A stretch of DNA of 10,040 bases, taken from JBMNUL01 sp050946255. GTDB taxonomy: Bacteria > Actinomycetota > Coriobacteriia > Coriobacteriales > CADBOM01. Of the stretch, positions 1 through 5,775 are shown piece by piece (the first letter of the stretch is position 1; every line of letters begins with the position of its first letter). The notes beneath the pieces were generated by a model. The model did no database searches and was not told the origin of the DNA. It worked only from the letters and a program-made list of their open reading frames with translations. The position numbers and the translations under genes are program-made. The stretch is from assembly GCA_050946255.1 (NCBI GenBank), contig JBMNUL010000098.1:1-10040 (forward strand), in the 5' to 3' direction.

Positions 1-102
1 TAACTATCATTGGTGGGCTGTCACCCCATTGCCAGCCCTCCACATCAACCTAGCTTAAGCCCGTCGCCATGCCATTTTCATCGCCCAGCATGTAGGCTGC
101 AG

Positions 103-130
103 TTGCCCTCAACCCACAGTTTGATATAAT
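103..130 (+). promoter_or_regulatory. Sigma-70-type promoter of the Gdx exporter gene
   Basis: A perfect -10 hexamer TATAAT lies at 125-130. A partial -35 hexamer TTGCCC lies at 103-108, with a 16-bp spacer. Transcription would begin near 137, giving a leader of about 108 nt before the start codon, which contains the hairpins described next. The upstream stretch 1-102 holds no convincing gene, only an imperfect inverted repeat (GGGCTG at 15-20, CAGCCC at 33-38) that may be the tail of an upstream unit. Confidence 0.6.
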
Positions 131-150
131 CGGCTTCGACATACATATTA

Positions 151-227
151 GCTACCGCCGGGTAGCAGCTGATACCAGCATTTCCGCGTCGTTAGGCCCA
201 AGAAGACGCGGGGGCTGGTATTTTTTT
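151..227 (+). promoter_or_regulatory. Structured leader with intrinsic terminator (candidate riboswitch/attenuator)
   Basis: Hairpin 1 pairs GCTACC (151-156) with GGTAGC (161-166) around the loop GCCG. Hairpin 2 pairs ATACCAGC (172-179) with GCTGGTAT (214-221) and, inside it, CCGCGTC (184-190) with GACGCGG (205-211), with a 14-nt loop. It runs directly into seven T residues (221-227), so it is a textbook intrinsic terminator placed before the coding sequence. Loop 1 GCC (157-159) is complementary to GGC in loop 2 (195-197). GGTA of hairpin 1 (161-164) can instead pair with TACC (173-176), which would disrupt the terminator base. Guanidine riboswitches often precede Gdx genes. I did not recognise the class I, II or III consensus here, so the guanidine assignment is inference; the terminator itself is directly visible. 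Confidence 0.65.
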
Positions 228-244
228 GCATTCAGGAGGTCATC

Positions 245-559
245 ATGGAATGGGTGTATCTGGTTCTAGCCGGTTTGACAGAGGTCACCTGGGCTACGGC
301 GATGAAAATGTCGGAGGGGTTCACGAAGATTCCCCCGAGCATCGTCACGGTGGTGGGCTACATCTTGAGCGCAGTGTTTCTCTCCCTCGCATTGAAGAAA
401 CTCCCCCTTGGGAGCACATATGCGATGTGGACCGGATTCGGGATAGTGGGGACGAGCCTTCTAGGTGTGCTCCTCTTCCAGGAGGCCTTGAGCCTTCCGC
501 AGGTCCTCTGCATCGTGATGATCGCCGCTGGAATTGTGGGGCTGAGGTTGCTTGCATAG
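245..559 (+). CDS. gdx: SMR-family guanidinium exporter (Gdx/SugE type)
   Basis: A 104-residue, four-helix small multidrug resistance protein of the inner membrane, normally a dual-topology dimer exchanging guanidinium for protons. The residues that mark the Gdx subtype are present at their usual positions: Gly10, Glu13 (central proton/substrate carboxylate), Trp16, Ser42, Tyr59 and Trp62, the last within WTGFGIVGT at 62-70. Drug-type (EmrE-like) SMR proteins differ in this motif. Length is normal for the family. The start is fixed by AGGAGG at 234-239, five bases before the ATG. It stands alone, with no partner SMR gene beside it, consistent with a homodimeric Gdx. Expression is probably controlled by the terminator-bearing leader immediately upstream. 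A broader quaternary-ammonium specificity cannot be excluded from sequence alone. Confidence 0.9.
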   Translation: MEWVYLVLAGLTEVTWATAMKMSEGFTKIPPSIVTVVGYILSAVFLSLALKKLPLGSTYAMWTGFGIVGTSLLGVLLFQEALSLPQVLCIVMIAAGIVGLRLLA

Positions 560-951
560 TAACTTCAAAATTTGGCAAAGACGGCTGGCGCAACCGAGCT
601 GAAATCTTCTCGCAGGGCGAGACCCGCTGGCATCTACTCGCATGGGAAGATCCGATTCAAGGCTGCTGCCGTCGAACTCCAGCATCCCCACACTGCCTGA
701 CATGCTGTTCGAATTGCCACTGATTTGTTACGACATCTTCCATTTCTAGCTGCGATGCTTGTTCGCCCTTATCGGAATCAACGCGAACTTGCATTAAATG
801 CTCAACGAAATGGCGAAAATTGAATACTATAAAAGTATGTGGAAGATGCATATGGTCTCCAAGAGTGCCCGATAGTTTGCCGGCCACGCTCGGGTAAGAC
901 CTCAATGAGAATCATGGCACCACCTCTATCTTTGAAAGAAGGAGATGCCCG
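560..951. other. 392-bp intergenic region, no convincing gene
   Basis: Open frames here lack ribosome binding sites and recognisable protein features. Visible elements are small dyads: CTCGC/GCGAG (609-621), GTTCGC (761-766) with GCGAAC (783-788), GCATT-A-AATGC (791-801), CCCGA (868-872) with TCGGG (890-894), and the LysR-type box described separately at 824-838. I see no clear terminator for the exporter gene. Confidence 0.5.
824..838 (+). promoter_or_regulatory. LysR-type box ATAC-N7-GTAT upstream of the LysR gene
   Basis: ATAC (824-827), seven bases, then GTAT (835-838): the classical LysR-family recognition pattern (T-N11-A with dyad symmetry). The dyad extends one further pair inward (ATACT/AGTAT). 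It overlaps a -10-like TATAAA (828-833) about 115 bp before the regulator's start codon, which would suit negative autoregulation. No good -35 is evident. Confidence 0.45.
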
Positions 952-1842
952 ATGAAGATTGAGTATCTGCGGGAGTTCCTGCTGATAGCCGAAACCCTCA
1001 ATCTCACTGAAGCTGCCTCCAAGCTCTACACCACCCAGCCAGTGCTGAGCCGGCATATCCATGCAATAGAGGACGAGGTGGGAGCACAGCTGATTGCCAG
1101 GGATACCCACGGAATGGAGCTCACCGGGGCGGGTGAGATGGCGTGCCGGGAGTTCTCGCGAATCGTCTCGATTTACGACGGGGTCATCGAGAAGGCGTCC
1201 CGCATGAGCACGAGTAGCTCTGGTGCCCTCTCTGTTGGAGTCCCGTATTATTTCATCCAATTTTCCGATAACGTCTTTCCGCCGTTTTGGAAGAAGTTCC
1301 CCGATATCGATGTCAACCCTATCTCTTTCCAGCCATCCTTCGCATACGATGCCCTGCTCAAAGACGAGATAGACCTGGCATTGCTGTTCAGACATGACTG
1401 CTACCCGAATTCAGACCAAGTGCGTTTCCATGACTTTGCCACAGAGCAGTTGGTTGCCGTAATGTCCTCCGAAAACCCGCTGGCATCAAATGACAGCATC
1501 AAGTGGAGCGACCTCAAAGGAGAGACGATCATCAGCTTCAGACACAACTATTTCAGCGATTTCATTCAGCAGAGACTGAGGATGCTGGGAGTCAAACCTG
1601 CAGCGTATACCGTTTCTGACAACATCGACACGCTCGTCTACACAATCGCCGAAACTGGCGGAATTGCTATAGAACCGATCTCAGTTGAGAACATGAAGAG
1701 AAGCAAGATAGCCTTCATACCCATTTCCGACGATATGGGCAAGGTTGCAACGACACTTGCATACAGAACCGACAACTCCAACCCAACGATCCCGGTGTTC
1801 CTGAAGTTCGTTGACAGCGTGTATCCAAAGTTAAACGCATGA
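952..1842 (+). CDS. LysR-family transcriptional regulator
   Basis: A 296-residue LysR-type regulator of standard length. The N-terminal winged helix-turn-helix covers about residues 1-60, with the recognition region LTEAASKLYTTQPVLSRHI at 18-36 and the usual following segment containing IEDEVGAQLIAR. A linker helix leads to a periplasmic-binding-protein-like effector domain from about residue 92 to the end. The start is supported by AAGGAG at 939-944, seven bases before the ATG. It lies 110 bp upstream of, and in the same direction as, a LigM/DesA-like methyltransferase gene, so it is the likely activator or repressor of that gene. T-N11-A dyads sit upstream of both genes, at 824-838 and 1868-1894. 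The inducer is unknown; a methoxylated aromatic is the natural guess from the neighbour. Confidence 0.93.
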   Translation: MKIEYLREFLLIAETLNLTEAASKLYTTQPVLSRHIHAIEDEVGAQLIARDTHGMELTGAGEMACREFSRIVSIYDGVIEKASRMSTSSSGALSVGVPYYFIQFSDNVFPPFWKKFPDIDVNPISFQPSFAYDALLKDEIDLALLFRHDCYPNSDQVRFHDFATEQLVAVMSSENPLASNDSIKWSDLKGETIISFRHNYFSDFIQQRLRMLGVKPAAYTVSDNIDTLVYTIAETGGIAIEPISVENMKRSKIAFIPISDDMGKVATTLAYRTDNSNPTIPVFLKFVDSVYPKLNA

Positions 1843-1867
1843 AGATATGCAAATGCAGAATCTCCAC

Positions 1868-1894
1868 TTTCGATTTCCCTTCCTATAATCGAAA
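1868..1894 (+). promoter_or_regulatory. LysR-type operator and -10 element before the methyltransferase gene
   Basis: TTTCGATT (1868-1875) and AATCGAAA (1887-1894) form perfect 8-bp inverted arms separated by exactly 11 bases, which is the T-N11-A geometry of LysR-family sites. A perfect -10 hexamer TATAAT lies at 1884-1889 inside the dyad. The -35 position (about 1861-1866) is poor, as is common at promoters that need an activator, although a site over the -10 would more simply repress. The site sits between the LysR stop codon and the next start. Confidence 0.5.
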
Positions 1895-1952
1895 TCAGGA
1901 GAGCCGGCCGACTTGAAATTTTCCCTGCATGCAGCAATGGAAGGTGAATTTC

Positions 1953-3329
1953 ATGAACAAGGATCTCTTCAACGGCGTTTTCAAGTGGAACCCCTATGTC
2001 CCCAACGACAACAGGGGGTATCAGCTCTACACGCCCAACTGCGGGAACGCCGGTAATGGCGGCGTGCAACCCTATGTATATACCAGCTGGCGCGAGGAGC
2101 AGCTCTCATGGTACGAGAATTGCTACCTCCATGCAGGACTCAACCCACTCAACACCTATTGGTTCAAGGGCCCAGACGCGATGAAGTTCCTGAGCGAGTA
2201 CTGCGTCAACAACTTCGAGAAGTTCCCGGTTGGAAAATCAAAGCACGCAATCATGGTCAACGAAGAAGGCCTCATGATGGTCGATGGCATGTTGCTGAGG
2301 CTCGCTGAGGATGAGTTCGTCACCTTTTCTATGTATTCGTACATCGAATACGCGATCAAGAAGAGCGGTTACAACATAGAGGGCAAGAACATTACCGGAG
2401 AAGTGTTTCTCCTCCAGCTGGGCGGTCCAAAGTCCCTCGAGGTCGTTGAAGCCGTCACTGGCGAGAACTTCCACGACCTGCCGTTCCTGGGACACCGCAA
2501 GAGCAAAATCGATGGCCGCGACGTCAGGATTCTCCGAGTCGGAATGGCAGGGTCGCTCGCTTACGAGGTGCACGGCAAGTTCGAGGATTCAGTCTACGTC
2601 TATCAACGCCTGGTGGACGAGGGCCAGAAATACAACATCCACAAGCTGGGCCAGCAGGCATACTGGAACACCCACACCGAGAACGGCTTCCCGCAGTCGC
2701 TGATCCATTTCTACTATGCCACCGAGATAGACAAGGACTACTTCGATTACCAGACCAAGACCGGACAGAACTTCCGTTGCGGGTCGGTTGCCAAGCTCAC
2801 CGGCAGCTACAGCAAGGATTACCGCGACCGTTACTTCAACCCCTACGAGCTGGGCTGGGGCCACATCGTGAACTTCAACCACGACTTCCTGGGCAAGGAG
2901 GCGCTTGAGAAGATCAGCAAGTCCCCGCACCGCGAGATGGTCACTCTCGAGTGGAACCACGAGGACATCCTCGACGTAGAACGCTCGCAGTTCGAAGACA
3001 AGACCCCGTATTTCCCGATTGAGGGCCCAGTGGACATTCCCCAGAACGGCGAGTTCGAATACCGTGGCGACCAGGTGCTCGCAGACGGGAAATGTGTGGG
3101 AATTTCCACCGGACGTTGCTTCAGCTGGTACTACCGGAAGATGTTATCTCTGGCAGTTATCAAGCCCGAGTACGCAACAATCGGCACGGAAGTCAAGATT
3201 CTCTGGGGCGACGAGGACACCAGGCAGAAGGAGATCCGTGCAACCGTGGCAAGGTTCCCCTACATGGACCTCGAACGCAACGAAAACATTGACACAAGCA
3301 ATATCCCGAGCGGAATTCAGTCCAAGTAA
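1953..3329 (+). CDS. GcvT-fold methyltransferase, LigM/DesA-like THF-dependent O-demethylase
   Basis: A 458-residue protein of the aminomethyltransferase (GcvT) fold, longer than glycine-cleavage T protein (about 360-370) and close to the length of the vanillate/syringate O-demethylases LigM and DesA. These move a methyl group from an aromatic methoxyl to tetrahydrofolate. Visible fold signatures are NEEGLMMVDGML (103-114), equivalent to the T-protein loop with an acidic residue (Asp111); GMAGSLAYEVHG (197-208), equivalent to the G-x-x-G-x-x-Y-E segment; YELGWGHIVNF (298-308); and a C-terminal barrel with GRCFSWYYRK (387-396). An ATG eight codons upstream (1929) is in frame but lacks a ribosome site; GGAAGGTG at 1939-1946 supports the start used here. 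No glycine-cleavage genes are nearby and a LysR regulator precedes it, favouring aromatic demethylation over glycine metabolism. The substrate is inferred; a dimethylglycine/sarcosine or DmdA-like role remains possible. Confidence 0.7.
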   Translation: MNKDLFNGVFKWNPYVPNDNRGYQLYTPNCGNAGNGGVQPYVYTSWREEQLSWYENCYLHAGLNPLNTYWFKGPDAMKFLSEYCVNNFEKFPVGKSKHAIMVNEEGLMMVDGMLLRLAEDEFVTFSMYSYIEYAIKKSGYNIEGKNITGEVFLLQLGGPKSLEVVEAVTGENFHDLPFLGHRKSKIDGRDVRILRVGMAGSLAYEVHGKFEDSVYVYQRLVDEGQKYNIHKLGQQAYWNTHTENGFPQSLIHFYYATEIDKDYFDYQTKTGQNFRCGSVAKLTGSYSKDYRDRYFNPYELGWGHIVNFNHDFLGKEALEKISKSPHREMVTLEWNHEDILDVERSQFEDKTPYFPIEGPVDIPQNGEFEYRGDQVLADGKCVGISTGRCFSWYYRKMLSLAVIKPEYATIGTEVKILWGDEDTRQKEIRATVARFPYMDLERNENIDTSNIPSGIQSK

Positions 3330-3342
3330 CACTCGGGTTTGG

Positions 3343-3404
3343 CGCGGTCGGGGAGACAGTAAACTGGCCATCGGAAACTCAAGGCAGCGAAACCACCGAC
3401 CGCG
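3343..3404 (+). terminator. Long-range stem after the methyltransferase gene (possible terminator or structured 3' end)
   Basis: CGCGGTCGG (3343-3351) pairs perfectly over nine bases with CCGACCGCG (3396-3404), starting 13 bases after the stop codon. The 44-nt interior can form small stems (CAG/CTG at 3357-3366; GCC 3367-3369 with GGC 3383-3385), giving a junction-like fold. No T tract follows, so it is not a typical intrinsic terminator; it may protect the transcript end. Confidence 0.35.
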
Positions 3405-3444
3405 TCTCGTTATAGTCATGCTGGCCATGCTGGCAGCAGTCATA

Positions 3445-3483
3445 CAAAAGGAGCCGTTGCCATTTCATTCTGGCAGCGGCTCC
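3445..3483 (-). terminator. Intrinsic terminator of the minus-strand ATPase gene
   Basis: GGAGCCGTTGCCA (3450-3462) and TGGCAGCGGCTCC (3471-3483) form a 13-bp stem with one G-U wobble and an 8-base loop. Read on the minus strand the stem is followed by TTTTGT, a short U tract; on the plus strand it is followed by C residues. It therefore mainly serves the minus-strand ATPase gene ending at 3621, although it may also slow plus-strand transcripts. Confidence 0.65.
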
Positions 3484-3620
3484 CCCCTTGCCTCGCAAGA
3501 CGTCAATGCGCAAAGCCCCCAGCAGGGTTGACCTTCAGAATGCGCAGACATTGTTTTCGCGAAATTGCCAGAGTTTACCCGTGCTTGCCGTCACAGGGAA
3601 GTTGCCTCGCATCCTGTCTA

Positions 3621-4910
3621 TCATTTCTCCGAGGCCTTCTCGCCCATCTCGAGGAGCCACCTCCACGCAGGAACCACATCTATGTGCACCCCGTCGGAAT
3701 CGATCGACTCCTCCTCCCCCATCGTGACTATCACCATTCGCTTGGGCTTCGGCTCTTTGCCCGAAGCAAGCTTGATTAAGCTCTCAACCTCGCGATTTCT
3801 TGCCTCTCCCGAAATCGAGACAGCAACCTGCACGGCGAGGCCCTCGTCCGAAACCATGAAGTCGACATTAGCGCCAGTGGCCTTGCTGCTGAGGTGGCGA
3901 AGCTCCTCCCCATATACCCTGTGCAGCGAACAGGCCACAGCATTCTCGAGAAGAGCGGAATCATCCCGCGGGAGGAATAACCCCAATAGCCCGTTGTCGT
4001 AGAAGTAATATTTCGGATTCCCCTCCCTTTCGGAGAATTTCGCCGCCTCATTCTTCGTGTCGAACACGAGATAGGCGTCCTTTGCATAGCCGACATAGTC
4101 GATTACGGTGTCCTTGCTGATCCCGAACCCCACTGCCCTGAGCATGCCATGCAAATTGGAGAACGACACCTCGTTGTGCACCGTCTCGGCAATCTTCTTC
4201 ATCAGCACACGAAGAGAGGAGACGTTCCTGATGCCGTTTCTAGCAGCGATATCCCCGAGAAGAACCTTTTGGTAGATGTCCTCGACATATTCACGGGGAT
4301 TTCTGTACCCTACGCACTCTGGGAAGCCCCCGAAGAAAAGAAAATCCTCCAAGTGCGACCTGATCCGGCCAACTTGGCGGGTGCTTCTCAAGGCACCCTC
4401 GTCAAACTCCTGGCCAATAGCAGTGAGGTACTCATCGAAACCATAGGTGTCGATGTGCTTTGTGAGATACCGTCCCCCGAGCTTTGCGGAAATCTGGGAG
4501 CTGAGCATCTTGGAGTTGCTCCCTGTGATGTAGACCCTCTCCTTGGAGTCCGCCATCCGGCGAGCGAACTTCTCCCATCCGTCTACGTTCTGAATCTCGT
4601 CTAGGAAGAAGTATCCCTTTTCAGAGCTGAGCTCCGACTGCACTTGCACGATATCGTTGAAGTCGGAGAGCCTGAATTCCGAAAGACGTTCGTCTTCAAA
4701 GGGGATGTAGACAATCCGGTTCCAATCCACGCCCTTTCCCACCAAATCGAGGGCAATCTTGTGCAGCTGCGTAGATTTTCCGGCACGTCGCAACCCCGTG
4801 AGGACGTAGTTTGCGCGCGGCTCGAACGAGTAGCCTCTGGGCACGATGCTCTCGTCTCTCATCATATCGTGCTGGTCGAAGATTACCTGCTTGAGCAAGT
4901 TGTGGTCCAT
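3621..4910 (-). CDS. AAA_14/DUF4143-family ATPase
   Basis: A 429-residue P-loop ATPase. With numbering from an in-frame upstream ATG at 4940, the Walker A motif GLRRAGKS is at 49-56, Walker B YFFLDEIQ at 110-117 and a sensor-like TGSNS at 139-143. LGGRY (154-158) and FFGGFPE (202-208) are typical of AAA_14 proteins with the C-terminal DUF4143 region. The start at 4910 is preferred because GAGGTG precedes it by four bases, while the 4940 ATG has no ribosome site. The family is widespread in anaerobes and archaea, often strain-variable, and without a settled function; roles in DNA transactions or toxin-like modules have been suggested but are not shown here. It is monocistronic, ends in its own terminator, and has three phased dyads upstream. 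A broken relative of a different ATPase subfamily lies 400 bp upstream. Confidence 0.88.
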   Translation of the reverse strand: MDHNLLKQVIFDQHDMMRDESIVPRGYSFEPRANYVLTGLRRAGKSTQLHKIALDLVGKGVDWNRIVYIPFEDERLSEFRLSDFNDIVQVQSELSSEKGYFFLDEIQNVDGWEKFARRMADSKERVYITGSNSKMLSSQISAKLGGRYLTKHIDTYGFDEYLTAIGQEFDEGALRSTRQVGRIRSHLEDFLFFGGFPECVGYRNPREYVEDIYQKVLLGDIAARNGIRNVSSLRVLMKKIAETVHNEVSFSNLHGMLRAVGFGISKDTVIDYVGYAKDAYLVFDTKNEAAKFSEREGNPKYYFYDNGLLGLFLPRDDSALLENAVACSLHRVYGEELRHLSSKATGANVDFMVSDEGLAVQVAVSISGEARNREVESLIKLASGKEPKPKRMVIVTMGEEESIDSDGVHIDVVPAWRWLLEMGEKASEK

Positions 4911-4974
4911 GATGCACCTCACGATTCGCTTGCCCGACATTTTCAGCTACTGAAGATGCGACTTTTTGGATGTG

Positions 4975-5065
4975 AAAATATCGTCGAATATGTTCGACGA
5001 TATTTTAACATTTTTGTCGAGTATATTCGACAAATTTATCGCGGCTCTGTCGAATGCAATCGACA
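4975..5065. repeat. Three inverted repeats GTCGA-N6-TCGAC with 33-bp period (operator array)
   Basis: Site 1: core 4983-4998, embedded in perfect 14-bp arms (4975-4988 and 4993-5006) around TATG. Site 2: core 5016-5031, with 8-bp arms TTTGTCGA/TCGACAAA (5013-5034). Site 3: core 5049-5064, with 6-bp arms (5048-5065). All three share GTCGA-N6-TCGAC and start exactly 33 bp apart, about three helical turns. The array is AT-rich and lies about 65-155 bp upstream of the ATPase start codon on the minus strand. A -10-like TAAAAT can be read on the minus strand between sites 1 and 2. This is most simply a cooperative operator for the ATPase gene. Confidence 0.75.
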
Positions 5066-5250
5066 AGCCACCTCAAAATTCGCTTCTTCCCACGCAGCAG
5101 GCAGAGCCTAGCCGGTCTATTGCCAACGTATGAATCTCAGTCGTGAACAGCTCCAAGTCCCCTGTTCGGAACTCGGAAGCCAAAACCCTACGCTGAGCGT
5201 GATAACTCGGAAACTGGCAGTGCGAAGCCTCAACTAAAGGTCGTATTATT

Positions 5251-5283
5251 AACTCAAAAAACTGAGTCAGTTTTTTCTGAGTT
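5251..5283. repeat. AT-rich palindrome
   Basis: AAAAAACTGA (5256-5265) and TCAGTTTTTT (5267-5276) are perfect 10-bp arms around a single G. Outer arms AACTC (5251-5255) and GAGTT (5279-5283) extend the symmetry after a two-base bulge. The related 9-mer AACTCGGAA occurs twice upstream, at 5170-5178 and 5204-5212. It may be a protein-binding site or a recombination remnant; no intact gene adjoins it. The flanking stretch from 5066 to 5250 shows no gene. Confidence 0.5.
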
Positions 5284-5322
5284 GAGAGACAGTGCATGAG
5301 CAGGTCTTAAAGTTCATCTTCC

Positions 5323-5590
5323 AGAAAGCTCATCGACATGCAGCTCGTGCAGAAGCAGGCGCCGATCAACGACCCCAACAACAAGAGGAAGCTCGGCTAC
5401 CATATCATCGACGAGCTCTCGCTGTTCTACTATAGGTACATATTCCGCTTCTCATCACAGCGCGCTTTGCTCTCCCCCGACGTCTTCTACGACAGATATG
5501 TGTCCGAGGATTTTGAGACGCAGTATGTCCCCCCACGCGTTCGAGGAGGTCTGCCGCCAGTACCTCATTCGGGAGAACAGGGCGGGACGG
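5323..5590 (+). pseudogene. Frameshifted fragment of a DUF234-type AAA ATPase
   Basis: Frame 1 reads KLIDMQLVQKQAPINDP, then GYHIIDELSLFYYRYIF and SEDFETQYV, the character of the C-terminal half of archaeal-type ATPases with a DUF234 domain. At 5532-5537 there is a run of six C; removing one would continue the protein as VPHAFEEVCRQYLIRENRAG in the next frame. So a +1 homopolymer slip breaks the gene (or is a sequencing error). The whole N-terminal half, including the Walker motifs, is missing, and the sequence after about 5590 no longer resembles the family. A stop codon at 5308-5310 closes the frame upstream. It is therefore a doubly truncated, frameshifted remnant, unlikely to make a functional product. 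Family assignment is from recalled sequence character, not a search. Confidence 0.65.
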
Positions 5591-5625
5591 CTCCCAACAC
5601 GAGGTTCATCAGCATCGACGAGCTG

Positions 5626-5721
5626 TACGAGTAGGCAATGGCGCACGAGTAGGCGCCTCGGAATCACGGATGTGCATAACGACTGGCTTCGTACGAATAG
5701 ATAATGGCGGGAGCGAGTAGA
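5626..5721. repeat. Imperfect direct repeats around ACGAGTAG
   Basis: A block at 5626-5653 and a similar block at 5692-5721 each read TACGARTAGRYAATGGCG, followed a few bases on by a second (A/G)CGAGTAG. The four ACGAGTAG-like units start at 5627, 5645, 5693 and 5713. This looks like a small duplication in the decayed stretch following the ATPase remnant. Confidence 0.4.
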
Positions 5722-5728
5722 ACCCGCC
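5706..5728 (-). terminator. Possible weak terminator after the CLC gene
   Basis: GGCGGG (5706-5711) and CCCGCC (5723-5728) form a 6-bp GC stem, 48 bases beyond the stop of the minus-strand CLC gene. On the minus strand it is followed by ATTATCTATT, which is only modestly T-rich. Confidence 0.3.
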
Positions 5729-5775
5729 CCCTCAAGGCCCTCGCCTCGCGGGGAGCGGCGCTGGTTCACGATTTG

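Noticed and set aside
226..723. 165-codon open frame overlapping the exporter gene
   Set aside because: It is a shifted-frame shadow of the Gdx gene, with no family features and no ribosome site of its own.
837..875. Twelve-codon frame in the LysR leader
   Set aside because: No ribosome site and too short to distinguish from chance.
657..905. 82-codon minus-strand frame in the exporter-LysR gap
   Set aside because: It would need a TTG start at 905 with no ribosome site, and its translation has no recognisable features.
4975..5006. Perfect 14-bp-arm hairpin as an intrinsic terminator
   Set aside because: It is followed by T residues on both strands, but no gene ends into it from either side and it shares its core and spacing with two other dyads, so an operator is more likely.
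4644..5111. 155-codon plus-strand frame antisense to the ATPase and running through the operator array
   Set aside because: It is an antisense shadow of the ATPase coding sequence without a ribosome site.
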